Source: Chrysopilus asiliformis (Eukaryota; Arthropoda; Insecta; Diptera; Rhagionidae). From it: a DNA stretch of 64,000 bases. Below, piece by piece: positions 54,442-64,000 of this stretch (positions within the stretch are counted from its first letter, which is position 1; every line of letters starts with the position of its first letter). The position numbers and the translations under genes were made by a program. Under the pieces are notes generated by a model. That model was not told the DNA's origin. It was given only the letters and a program-made list of their open reading frames with translations, and ran no database searches. The stretch is from the NCBI GenBank assembly GCA_964034945.1, contig OZ035963.1, positions 33,697,644-33,761,643 on the forward strand, written 5' to 3'.

Positions 54442-57400
54442 TATAAAAACGGAACCGTGATGGGAGCGAAAAATATTTGCGGTTTTTGATAACTCTTTTT
54501 CACTGCTTTTTATTTTATTTTCTGCCAAATAAAAATTTAGTTTTACAATAATGAAAGGACGATATATACCGTCCTAGAATCTTACGCCAAAAACTAACGG
54601 GGTTTTGATGGTACTATGTAAGAAATAAATTAGAGCAGGCCTCGGCACCATGTATGTAGTGATTTACTATTACTCGAAGAAATTTTATGTTTCTTCATAT
54701 ACTATAACACAAAATGAGAAAACGCATCTTTTTCATTTTTTACGCTCTTTCGCTTTTGATGGAGACGTTTAAGAATAGTGGACTACAAAATTTATCATGA
54801 TGCGATTACAAAAAAATAATAAGTTCCGTCGTGCAAAAAAACTTGTGGGGACGTATTTCCGGTTCTGTGCCTCGAAAAAACATGCGCTAAATTGCATTAT
54901 GTTACCTGATAGGACAGCTGTTGTAATGGCGTTCTAGATTGAATTTTTTATTCTACATCTAACTGCAAACTAGACATTGACGGTTTTCATTATTTGTGGT
55001 TATTAAATATTTGTTTTCCCAATCACACGACATAGTATTTGAATTTGAATATGAGCGCTTCATAATGGAAAAGGAAAACTAAAAAAATCAAATTTCTGAA
55101 AAAATTTCGTACGTCAGTGTTCTTTGGGAAGCAATTAAGATTTTGAGGAGCAAATGTATACATCCGCACGCATCAACAACAGAAATTATACTAAATGACT
55201 GTCGTAGACTCACTCCATCGATTGTTAGTCAATCGTTTGATTTCGGCTGCCGAAGTGGCCGTCGTCAACCAACACGTATCATTGCGTTGGAGAGTCGAGT
55301 AAAAATGTTCATACATTGATTCTATTCTCGTAAAATTTGAATAAAAATGTTATCGTTGTGAGGAGCCAGGCGAGCCAAGGAGTGCCGAGCTCTGAACTAG
55401 AGGAAATAATAGTTCCCACTACTTGTTCTTTACCGTCAATTTTTATCTTTATCCGTTCTCGAGATCTTCTCATTACAATATGAAAAAGTCGATTTTGCCA
55501 AACTGATTGCAACCTAACGGTTGTTTGAAAAACCTTATTACGGAAGAATTGAAGATATACAGTTCTCTAAATTCTTACCTTTAACGGCAAATCACTATCT
55601 TCTACCATTCCCGAAATATTGCACCTTAAGTGAGTTTTTTTTTGCATATTTTTGACAATTTTTGGGAGGCCGTAGTTAGTATAAGAAGGTCATGTGCTGT
55701 TCAGAAATTATTGGCTAATTTTATTTTGCTCTGAAATATTTTCTCTCAAATAGGAATTTCCCTTTTCCTAATCTATGAATCTAAAATCCAATTATTTTTC
55801 ATGTGTGCAAGCATTTAGCGCTATGCAAGTGTTAAAAAAAATTTAAATGAAAATATAATTACATCATACTATAGATAAAACAATAAGATTTCGCAAGGCC
55901 AACGAAGAAAAGGAGCTATTTTTGATTCAGTAAACTTTCAAGTTTTCCAAAAGCTTCCTGCAGTAACCAAGAAAGCTTTGAAGAACGTTTCTTTCACTCC
56001 CCTTCAAATAAATAGCGAATGGATTTTATGTTTATGTGTACAACCGCCACCGATCAATGTTGAACAGATAAACAATCGAATTTTGCATTGCGTATGAATT
56101 TTCTCTTTATATCTTTTGGTTCTTTTTCCCACACCAAAGTCGTCTTCTTCTCATTCATTTGATTATGAGTACTAACCCTAGCTTAAGCTGTACACTGAGA
56201 ACGACAAAATTTTGTCGACCGCGTGCGAGATTAAGGTCGCCGAGCTTTAAGCTCTTGAAGATTGTGGTCAATTTTGCGTGCCCTTTTGTTGTTCACGCTT
56301 GGAATATCTTAGTGTTTTATCTATGATCATACAGAGTCTGATTGCCTTCTTGTGGTGGCTTTTTTTTTGCGTTGGTACAATATTCGACCTTTCATTTTCA
56401 AACATTTTTTATTTGTTCTTTTTCTTGTACACAACTTGATATTTACTTTTAAGTAAAGGTTGTTTAAAAACGTGATATTTTTGATTTCGAATTGAATTCG
56501 ATTAAGAAACATATTTCAGCAATGACTTTATGTTGCCGCTATAAAGGGAGTATAAAGGAAGCAGAAAAAATCTGGTGCGTAGCAGCACAAAATCAAAATT
56601 CCTTTAAGATCTAAGAAATCCAATTTTCTGCAAATGTTCCCTTAGCTGTTCATATCTCTGCTATTTATATAATTTGAAATTTATGGAAGTATATATACCT
56701 AACGAATTTTCGTTATATTTGCCTCTAGCTTGATCTTGTTTGGTTTAAATATCAGCCATTCTTACCATGATTTCGCTATAGGTACTCTTTTTTTTATCAG
56801 GAGACGAAGAAAAATGACCTTAGGGTAAGGTAAATAAAAAATTTCTTTGCGACACACGTAAATACAAAAGAAATATGGATAAGAGGCATAAGCTAAAGGT
56901 CAATTGCAGATATAAATGAAAAGGGGATGGGACAATTTGTCGGTATTTTCATCACTTACCGCACCACGCTCAAAGCTGTAAGAAAGCATTAAAAAGTCTT
57001 GGTAATTTTTTTCTGCATTAATTTTTATTTATCTTTGCGATAACAACAAAGTACCTACTCAAAAGAAAATGTTTGTTATTTCATATTTTTTTCTTCATCT
57101 TATGGTGAAAATGTCGCGCACAAGACATCTGGATTTAAGGTTTTGCAGATAAATGAAAATGTTTCTTAATACATTCGAGTAATGTAGGTAATATCAATAC
57201 TCAGAATCTGAATGTCGCGAGTAGCGAGCCTCGGGCTTGGATGATTGCAACTTTGAACTTTTGACAAAAACAATGCAGAACCATATAAAGCATCTTACAG
57301 GATGGAGAAGAAAACAAAATTGTTTGCGGGTTTAACGAAAAGTTGTTAGCCACTAGTTGACTAGGAATATCCGTAAGATATTAAAATCAATGTTGCTCTT

Positions 57401-57647
57401 GTGAACATAGACGCTGGTTGTCCACACTTTAGAGTAGACAATGCGTAGACAATAAAGTTGATGTAGACAATGTAAATTTTCGCGTATACAATGCCGGCTT
57501 TTCGTAGACCATATCAAAACAAACTGACCAGTGAGTACGTGGCAAGCAGACTTGTAAAGTTATGTCTTTTAAAATATGCCAGGCCGACAAAAAACAAGCT
57601 TTTAAAAAGTAGCACTTTAATTTAATCAAAACAGCTGAAACTAAGAA
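54442..57647. other. Gene-free stretch
   Basis: No TE ends or motifs recognised. 55139-55318 is open for about 60 codons on the plus strand (composition rich in serine, threonine and arginine) but matches nothing I know. AT-rich elsewhere. Confidence 0.4.
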
Positions 57648-58205
57648 CATAACAAAAGCTATAATTGCCAATCTGGCAATTATTGGAGACCCGTATGGTG
57701 ATTTAAGTGAACAGCGAACAGTTGTACCAAAATTCCACTTTGAAGTCAAATTTTCCAATAAGATTTTTTAAAATTTATTCCAATCGGATTTTCATGTATG
57801 GGAGTTTCATATCCTAAATAACTTTTGTTCTTGGACTTTTTTGATAAAATTCACCGTTTTTGAGATATTCAGAAAAAAAGTTTTCGTTCGTATGGGGGGT
57901 ACCCCCCCTAATGGTCCATTTTTGCCCATTAACGAACTTACCCTCACATTTTACGAAAAATGGATCTGTCCAAAATTTCATGTCTCTAGCTCAATCCGTG
58001 CGCCCGCAATCCGTGCCACAGACAGACGGACGGACAGACGGACGGACGGACGGACAGACGGACGGACGGCATGCAAAAATTAAATATTTTTATCATTCTA
58101 AACACACTGGTGTAATTCATTTTTTTGTGCGATGACGGGATCTTGGCGTTACAAACGGTAAGGCAAAGTTAATATACCCTTTGGTTTCACCATACGGGTA
58201 TAAAA
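57648..58205 (+). repeat. Family A modular repeat, near full length
   Basis: Connector at 57648, palindrome GGGGGGTACCCCCC at 57895-57908, ctctagctcaatccgtgcgc, GACG/GACA tract 58018-58069, gatgacgggatcttggcg and the end catacgggtataaaa. A short deletion near 57806 removes the ttatgtagaatca word. Otherwise it aligns end to end with 48150-48713. Confidence 0.9.
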
Positions 58206-58854
58206 CCGAAGTTGACATAGTGCTACCGACTCATTACCGCAAGAACAAAAAGGTAGAACTAGAGTACTTCAACGCTGAGATTACAATGAGTTCGTGATAA
58301 TAAGGTAAAAACACATCTTAATCCACCTGCGGGTGGGATAATACCTTTCTTACATAATCAAACCTCATATGCCGAATATAAGTCGGTATAATGTTTGAAG
58401 TTTTTACACAAAAATATTTGAAAACTCGAGAACTAATCGAAGTCGACAGTTAAACTTTGGCATAGAATAGGACTTTATCAAAAGACAACACTGCACAACA
58501 GCGATTTTGCTGCCAAAGATTTTACAATCTATTTAGGATAATATTATTATGTCTTTGATTCTAAATCTGTAAGTGGTTTGGCCAGATTGGCTCTAGTTTT
58601 TGGGAAAAATCCCAAAAAAAGATTATTTTTTTCCCAAAAATTTCATATAAACTGAATTATTTTATGTTTTATTTTTGTTATTGCCGCGGGTATTTCAATC
58701 ATTTTAGGGTAATTTGACACCGCTGAATCCTGAATTCGTTTCAGATTTAAAGATTTGGCAAAAAGATTTGGCTCCTTGGTTTGTTACCTTCGCAATTTGG
58801 TCAGATATAGAGAGCGTAAGCAGCTGGCGCTATTACAATATCTTGGGCAGTGTT
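58206..58854. other. Gene-free stretch
   Basis: The word acctttcttacataatc at 58342 matches 16903 inverted. A family D-like ccgctgaatcctgaattcg lies near 58720. Confidence 0.4.
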
Positions 58855-58940
58855 CTTACGCCACAGATTGGTTCGATGCGTTACAAACGGTATACTAAAT
58901 CGAATATACTTCTATATGATTCTCATATAGAGTATAAAAA
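58855..58940 (+). repeat. Family B tail fragment
   Basis: gattggttcgatgcgttaca, aacggtatactaaatc and atagagtataaaa, the last about 80 bases of family B only. It lies directly before the long ORF at 59011. Confidence 0.65.
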
Positions 58941-59010
58941 GCATCCAATGGATTATTTTTCATTCTATTATGTTTGTCTAAATGGATAGAAAATGGAGTT
59001 GTCGTAAAGG

Positions 59011-59553
59011 ATGGACCCTATTGAGACACTACTGGAGTTAAATTGGCAGCAAATTTTTCATACATATCTCCACATATTACATACATATCTCAACATATTA
59101 CACACATATCTCCACGTCGAATACATAATCTTGCTCTTCTTCGAAGTCCGCTACAAAATTATTAACTACACTTTGACAAAGATTAAAGAATCTGCAATAT
59201 TGTTTAAATGCTTATTCTATGCCATGAATTTGGGATCGGGTTCCGTATTAAAATTATTTCAACATCTAATTTTCCATATTTTTCATATTCAGTTTCCTTC
59301 CTCAATCTCTGGGGAAGCCAAAAATATTTTCACCACGCAAAAGTTTTCTAAAAAAGTTGACGTTATTCTTCTTTTTTTCCGTTCAAGAATTGCTACAACT
59401 ACTTGGCTGCCCACCTTGCTATTCTCCATCGATTCTTCGTCTATAAACATTCGGATAGAAGATACAACTAACGTAAAGGATCTAGCATGCGAGGTAAATA
59501 AATACATTGTAAACCACGATGTACAAAAAAAAAACATGTTGGAGGATACATGA
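59011..59553 (+). CDS. Unrecognised 180-codon open reading frame
   Basis: The longest open frame in the window. At this base composition (a stop about every 12-13 codons) a run this long is unlikely by chance, though not impossible. Residues 14-36 are an imperfect tandem (HTYLHIL, HTYLNIL, HTYLH) produced by the DNA repeat at 59056-59117. The remainder is leucine-, isoleucine- and phenylalanine-rich, followed by SIDSSSINIRIEDTTNVKDL and ACEVNKYIVNHDVQ. That last stretch is faintly like the loop before the last membrane segment of insect gustatory receptors, but no TYhxxxxxQF-type signature follows. It could be a decayed receptor exon, an old TE frame or chance. A second frame at 59860-60171 follows in the same orientation. 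Confidence 0.25.
   Translation: MDPIETLLELNWQQIFHTYLHILHTYLNILHTYLHVEYIILLFFEVRYKIINYTLTKIKESAILFKCLFYAMNLGSGSVLKLFQHLIFHIFHIQFPSSISGEAKNIFTTQKFSKKVDVILLFFRSRIATTTWLPTLLFSIDSSSINIRIEDTTNVKDLACEVNKYIVNHDVQKKNMLEDT
59056..59117. repeat. 21-22-bp tandem repeat, 2.8 copies
   Basis: The unit catacatatctccacatatta occurs almost three times with single-base changes. Confidence 0.8.
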
Positions 59554-60124
59554 GTGGAAGAGTCGTTTTCAACTTTAATATTTAACATTTGAATTTTAGT
59601 CACGTGCTACTGAGGTGCACATATATTTGGAGCTACCACAAAGAATCCACTAAGTTATACAGTTTTTTTTCTTGTATAAGTTAACTCTATGCATCGTATC
59701 GCATATTGAATTTTGGAATAAAATAAGTGCTTATGTTTGTATCATATGAATTGAAGTCCTTATATAGACGATGTAACTCTGGGAAATGGGTAATATACGG
59801 TTATGGTAGTTTTACAGCATACATATTCGATAAGCGAAAGTCTATATTCTTAGAAACCTTTGCTCATCTTCTTATATATTCAATTCACTTATTCAACTGA
59901 TTACAGCAATTTTCTCTCAGAAGTCAGACAGATATTTCGGCTGCATTTAATATTTTCTAAACTTTATAATAGCAATCGGTTAATGGAATTGATTAAGAAT
60001 ATGTATTTTACTTGTCTGTCGGCTAGTGGGAATAATTTAAAAATAAAAATTGATTTTATAAGAAATATAGTCTTTCAGTACATTTTATATACCGTACTAT
60101 CCGCCCAAAACATCTTAGCACGTT
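59554..60124. other. Short gene-free stretch
   Basis: AT-rich; the frame at 59860-60171 has no recognisable motif and runs into the family C repeat. Confidence 0.4.
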
Positions 60125-60420
60125 TCATTTTTACTTTCCACTGCTACAGAAAGAAAGTATTGTGTTCATGACAGAAAGTTCTGATCAGTACGAAATCCGT
60201 TTCAGGCAAAATTATGACCTGCCTGTCGGTCTGTCCGTTTTATGTATCATAAATAAGTCGAGAATGCGTCGAGCTAACGACTTGATATCTTTTGTGAATG
60301 AGTTTTACGAAAATCATGATTTTCAACTTTTGGAAAAGTAAAGTTATAACAATACAGTTCTTTTTAAAAATTTCTCGAAACCTATGCGCTGCTGCGAAAA
60401 AAATGAATATAGGGCCCAAT
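60125..60420 (+). repeat. Family C modular repeat
   Basis: ttttactttccactgctaca then gaaagaaagtattgtgttca, gtacgaaatccgtttcagg and the short cctgtcggtctgtccg tract, as in 46535. The tail is degraded. Confidence 0.6.
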
Positions 60421-60590
60421 CGTCAAATCTCTATATGATGACAGACAAAATGTTTATTTAAAAAAATCCATTTGTTTAGTAGAAAGGGAAAGGATGTATG
60501 GAGCGATTATGTAAAATCATATTCTAAACACATATCATCTTTACAAAATTTTCGATACGATGCACAGTTTTCTAGAAAATCGCACTGAGT
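60421..60590 (+). repeat. Family B fragment
   Basis: cgtcaaatctctatatgatg, acagacaaaatgtttattt and cgatgcacagttttctag match the opening of the copy at 53177. It is cut at the repeat segment shared with the hAT MITE. Confidence 0.55.
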
Positions 60591-60735
60591 GAGAGAACAG
60601 AAATCTATATTTTAAGTGCCAATCACTACAATGTTAGTACCAGTCACTACTGATGTAGTGTCAAATTCTCATATAGGGCTTCCCACTGCATCATAGTGGC
60701 AAGACAAATGAGCGAAAAGCTTTTGAAAAAAGCAA
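60590..60735 (+). repeat. Left part of segment shared with the hAT MITE interior
   Basis: agagaacagaaatctatatt, ccaatcacta, caaatgagcgaaaagctttt match 32570-32690. The continuation (ttctctcggaaatttttcaa, aaagttcaagagagatagaa) appears at 62620-62700, so 1.9 kb has been inserted between the two parts. Confidence 0.75.
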
Positions 60736-61230
60736 GGTGTCTGTCTCGTGGAGACGGCCAGAAGACGTGGATCCGCCTACAACGATCGCCAATAGATCTT
60801 TAAGTAAGAAAGTTTAGTGAAAAGGAAACTAAAGAAACAATTTGATTGACCGTAATGTTACGTTTACGGGATGTGCCTTTCCGTTTGGTGAATTTTGGCA
60901 TCTTGTACCTAAAAAGCAAATTTCACTTGCAACACAACGAACAATGTTTAATAGGGCATTTTCATAAATGTACTCGGAACTTACGCAAATTGCACAAAAC
61001 ATTTTCTTCGTAAACTAAACGAATAACAAGTAAACTAAACGAATAACATAAACTGGGTTATTTATTAAGAAAAATCTTTTGTGTTATTTTTTAATCAAAA
61101 ATCTTTTTTTGCAGAACTTGAATTTATAAAAACGCCCATAGATAAAAAACAAATAAAAATAAAATAAAATTACACGATAAAAGCAACGAAGCAATTTCAA
61201 TTTAGAGCAACTAAAAACAGTGTTCAAAAC

Positions 61231-61913
61231 CATGGCCGAATTATACAAGGTCTGTTTGACAGCTCAGTTGCTTCTGGCTCTGACGTCACCGGCAAGAAAT
61301 TCTTATACGATTCAATGGGAATTTTCCCTTTTTATATGAAATATTATTGAAATTAGCGCACACACAATCAACATTAGAAAGAATGCACCGATATTTCTTG
61401 CCGATGACGTAGCAAAATGGTGGCTGTTAAAATGCAACCAGCAGACCTGTGTTTAACACCACGTCTTGATTAACAATTTTTCATCCGAAGAAATATCTCA
61501 CCGCAATGAGATTTTTTTGACACCTGGGCCGAAAATCTCTTGAAATTTAGTACTCAAAATGCCGATGAAAAGAAAACACATAGTTGCCGCTCCCGCAATT
61601 AATGCAATACGTGAAATTGAAAAGGCTGAAACAGAAGAACAGACGAAAAGAAAAACCTCTTAATGTTATTTATTCTCTTCCAAAGCTTTTTGTATCGTAT
61701 TTTGTAAAAATTAGTTATTTTTGCAATTACTTGTCGGGAGAAATTGGATTCCGCCATCTTGAATTGTGAAATTCCAAGAAATTTTGCTATTGCAAGATTT
61801 CAAGAAATTTCTCTCTGGGATTTTTCCCCTCCGTCAACTGGAGCTCTGATTGGTCAATCAAAAATCTCTGCGATGAAAAATCCCAGGTCAAGACGCGGTG
61901 TAATTCGGCCATG
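61231..61913. mobile_element. MITE family F, copy 2, with nested MITE in its left TIR
   Basis: Outer ends CATGGCCGAATTA and TAATTCGGCCATG are perfectly inverted. The interior 61457-61900 matches 16409-16827 in reverse (gaaatatctcaccgcaatga, gacacctggg, ttccaaagctttttgtatcg, ctgattggtcaatcaaaaat). The left TIR is interrupted after GAATTA by 61244-61452. Confidence 0.8.
61244..61452. mobile_element. Fold-back MITE, TTA target, inside family F TIR
   Basis: The left arm acaaggtctgtttgacagct, tgacgtcaccggcaagaaat and its diverged inverse on the right form an about 75-base TIR. TTA flanks both sides (61241-61243, 61453-61455), suggesting PIF/Harbinger-type insertion. It splits the host TIR. Confidence 0.75.
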
Positions 61914-62984
61914 CGATCGATGCACATTTTTCCTTCTCCCCCCAAGTTAAGATCGAAATTGTTTCTCTTTAAGTTTTCCGCTCTTGTTCAAAGCGGTTTG
62001 TATGCTTTGCATAAAAATGAATGAAAGGTTCGAGCGATGGCTGCTTTTGGGTATGATGCACACACACATATAAGTATGCATTTCATTAGTAAGAGAGCGA
62101 TATCTCGGTCCCAGCATTAAAGTTGTGTTCTCAAAGCAAATTAAAACCATAATATTTTCTCATTCTTTGGAGCGTTTTACTGAAATTCTGAATTTCGTTT
62201 TCTCGAGAGTGATTTTTATTTTCAATTTTTTTCAATTCCTCCAAAGCGAATTGAACCGAAATAATATGAATAGCCAGAATCAGAATTACCCATTTAGAGA
62301 AGAGAAACAATCAAGTTCTATGAGATTCAATACACACAAAGAAAGCATAAAAAGAGTATACATGTGAAATCTGTACTGCAAGCAGCATAACAGCGGCAGT
62401 GAAAATTTAGATTTTGCTTTTTAAAAACATAATTGAACATAGTTTAACATAACAAAATACCCTATACAATGCTTTAATGTAGCCCTCAGCTTATAACACA
62501 GGTTTTGTTCAGATATCACCACAAACTATCGAGTTTCATCGATTGCAAATTTGTTATCATGGCAGCAAGCCGACCCCCATTACCAAAATCCAAGACGTAT
62601 CCACGTCAAAAAAAATCTCCCAATATTTTTTCTCTCGGAAATTTTTCAATAGCCCCTAAAGTTCAAGAGAGATAGAAACCATTCACGTTTAGACTTGCTT
62701 CCGGCAACCTCAAGCCGAAATAGAGTATGTTTTTCATATTTAGTGATCATTTTTTCTTGTGTTTGAAAAATAATTACACTAATTTAAAAAATCCGGGACA
62801 AAAATTGAGTTTCCGGTACGTCGGGATGCCGGGACAACAAGCCTAAATCCGGGGCTATGATGGGGAAAAATGCAATTGGCTGTTTTTTTTTAATGTTTTT
62901 AAACCATTTAGACCCGAAACTATTTAAGTAAGAATTTTGTGAAATTTTCGGTAAAAATATAATTACATAAATTTTTACGTTGCG
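61914..62984. other. Mostly gene-free stretch
   Basis: 62610-62700 is the right part of the hAT-shared segment. 62790-62870 holds ccgggacaaaaattg and gccgggacaacaag words. Otherwise unassigned. Confidence 0.45.
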
Positions 62985-63183
62985 TTGTTTCTAATTTTCA
63001 AGACGGGGTAAAAATTTCTTTATACAAATATTGTAGTTTTATAATATTTATTTAAGAACAAAAGTAACGATGTTTATAGAATGAAGTAACGAACAACAAA
63101 GATATGATTACAAAGAATTTATAATAAGCAAGTTAAAATATTAGGCACAAGTTGCTTGATTTGATTTAAATTTATTTACAACA
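62985..63183 (-). mobile_element. Putative 3' LTR of Copia element
   Basis: Read on the minus strand, the sequence directly after the polypurine tract begins TGTTGTAAATAAATTTAAAT, a typical TG start of a Copia LTR. It contains an aataaatattataaaac polyadenylation-like word. The far end is not certain; gaaacaacgcaacg near 62990 could be the CA-type end. The 5' LTR is outside the window, so the pair cannot be compared. Confidence 0.4.
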
Positions 63184-63196
63184 CTTCCCCTCAAAC
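63184..63196 (-). promoter_or_regulatory. Copia polypurine tract
   Basis: The minus strand reads gtttgaggggaag immediately before TGTTG. It lies 30 bases past the RNase H stop codon. Purine tracts of this form prime plus-strand DNA synthesis in Copia elements. Confidence 0.7.
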
Positions 63197-63225
63197 AGCA
63201 TCTTGTGAAGTTGATATCTTGATTA

Positions 63226-64000
63226 TTATTTAATAGTACACAAGCCAAGTGGCTTAATGCACTTGATATGCTTGGGTGCTGATAATCCTTTCGTGAGGAC
63301 ATCAGCTGGCATTTCGTCTGTCGGGATATACTTCACTATAATTTCTTCTTTCTGTATAGCTTCCTTTATGAAGTGATGACGGATGTCTACGTGCTTCGTA
63401 CGGTTATGGAACACAGGATTCTTGCATAGTTGTCCAGCACCTTGGTTATCATTGAAGATTGTCGTTGCTTCCTGCTGACCTAAGATTTCGGACAAGAAAC
63501 GTTTAAGGTGTATCCTTAGATCCTTAGACGTTTCTAAGGTGAAAGAGCCATATATTCGGCCTCTGTGCTTGACATTGCGACTGTTCTTTGCTTTCGAGAC
63601 TCCCAACTTATGGCTGTATTTGCAAAAATAAATACGTACCCCGTATATGATCTTCTGTCATCGATATTTCTGCATCTGCAAATCCTGTAAGCTTCCCTTC
63701 AGACTTTTTAAACACCAAACCTAGATTCTGGCTGCCTTTCAGATACCGAAGTACTCTTTTAGCTACTATCCAGTGTTCCTTACCAAAGTTTGAGTTGAAT
63801 TGACTAAGTACGCTCACTGCATGTGAGATGTCAGGTCGCGTAGATACTGCTAGATACATCAAACATCCGATAAGGTTCTGGTATGGTAGTTTCTCAGCTT
63901 CTTTTCGTTCATCCTCGGTCTTCGGGCACATGTCCTTGGACAATTTCTCATTCGGGTTTATGGGAGTTGTGACTGCCTTACAATCTTCCATGTTGAATCT
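63226..64000 (-). pseudogene. Copia (Ty1/copia) polyprotein 3' end: RT tail and RNase H, broken
   Basis: The upstream piece (63608 to the window edge, continuing beyond it) has MEDCKAVTTPINPNEKL, LIGCLMYLAVSTRPDISHAV, HWIVAKRVLRYLKGSQNLGL and GFADAE. This is the post-catalytic part of the Copia reverse transcriptase and the start of RNase H. The frame breaks after GFADAE. A different frame near 63535-63600 still shows [20 protein letters not shown], which carries the RNase H glutamate, before a stop. A third piece (63226-63540) gives KRFLSEILGQQEATTIFNDN, RTKHVDIRHHFIKEAI and YIPTDEMPADVLTKGL, the conserved RNase H tail. At least two frame breaks make it inactive. In intact elements the polyprotein copies the RNA into DNA inside a virus-like particle. 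Confidence 0.95.

Larger units (their letters stand above)
60736..62609. mobile_element. Insertion dividing the hAT-shared segment
   Basis: The joints are fixed by comparison with 32680-32710. Near the edges the words gacgtggatccg (60765) and its near-inverse cgtatccacgtc (62597) suggest terminal inverted repeats. It contains the family F MITE at 61231-61913. Its own class is unknown and no coding sequence is recognised. Confidence 0.5.

Noticed and set aside
57429..57758. 109-codon minus-strand frame
   Set aside because: Its first third is antisense to the 5' half of a family A repeat and the same antisense frame recurs at other copies; no protein family match.

Overview
This 64 kb window is AT-rich eukaryotic DNA. 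It is almost certainly from an insect or another arthropod, because the recognisable sequence is mariner, rosa-like DD41D, pogo-like, hAT, PIF/Harbinger and piggyBac-like DNA transposons, one Copia retrotransposon and a possible tRNA-derived SINE, in the density typical of intergenic or intronic arthropod DNA. I find no intact host gene, rRNA, true tRNA gene, CRISPR array or bacterial-style operon. Every protein similarity I can defend belongs to a transposable element, and most of these reading frames are truncated or broken.

Layout. 0-12 kb: a long TIR element (2206-4151), a GC-rich MITE (4972-5424), an inverted pair of family A repeats around a tandem duplication (6394-7700), then a mariner relic split by a MITE that is itself split by a pogo-type MITE (9863-10650). 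12-27 kb: a decayed DD41D transposase, a SINE-like unit and several MITEs, including a Harbinger-like element with a small SANT-like ORF (20040-20875). 27-35 kb: the densest nest, with abutting TA-flanked elements, a deletion-derivative DD41D element with near-perfect TIRs (28485-29047), a piggyBac-like MITE, and a 3.5 kb element (31090-34628) holding a pogo-type DDE fragment, a second element and a hAT MITE with a perfect 8 bp target duplication. 36-43 kb: a second hAT MITE, two TA MITEs, a DD41D transposase tail hit by two fold-back elements, and a Harbinger derivative with a Myb/SANT ORF. 45-62 kb: three near-full family A repeats, a second mariner relic, a third hAT MITE, fold-back elements and a nested MITE. 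62.9-64 kb: the broken 3' end of a Copia element on the minus strand, running off the window.

The main unexplained structure is a set of interspersed modular repeats (here called A, B, C, D and E). They share a connector motif (AACATAA, one variable base, AAAAGCTA, C or T, AATTGCC), a gaaattt/ctagctc block and a GACA/GACG tetranucleotide tract. Family A also carries a GGGGGTACCCCC palindrome and has a sharp 3' end at gggtataaa. A copies interrupt pogo-type MITEs, so the family has moved or been copied, but no coding sequence or known mechanism is visible. TE names rest on protein motifs, terminal inverted repeats and target duplications read by eye; family-level names are inferences.
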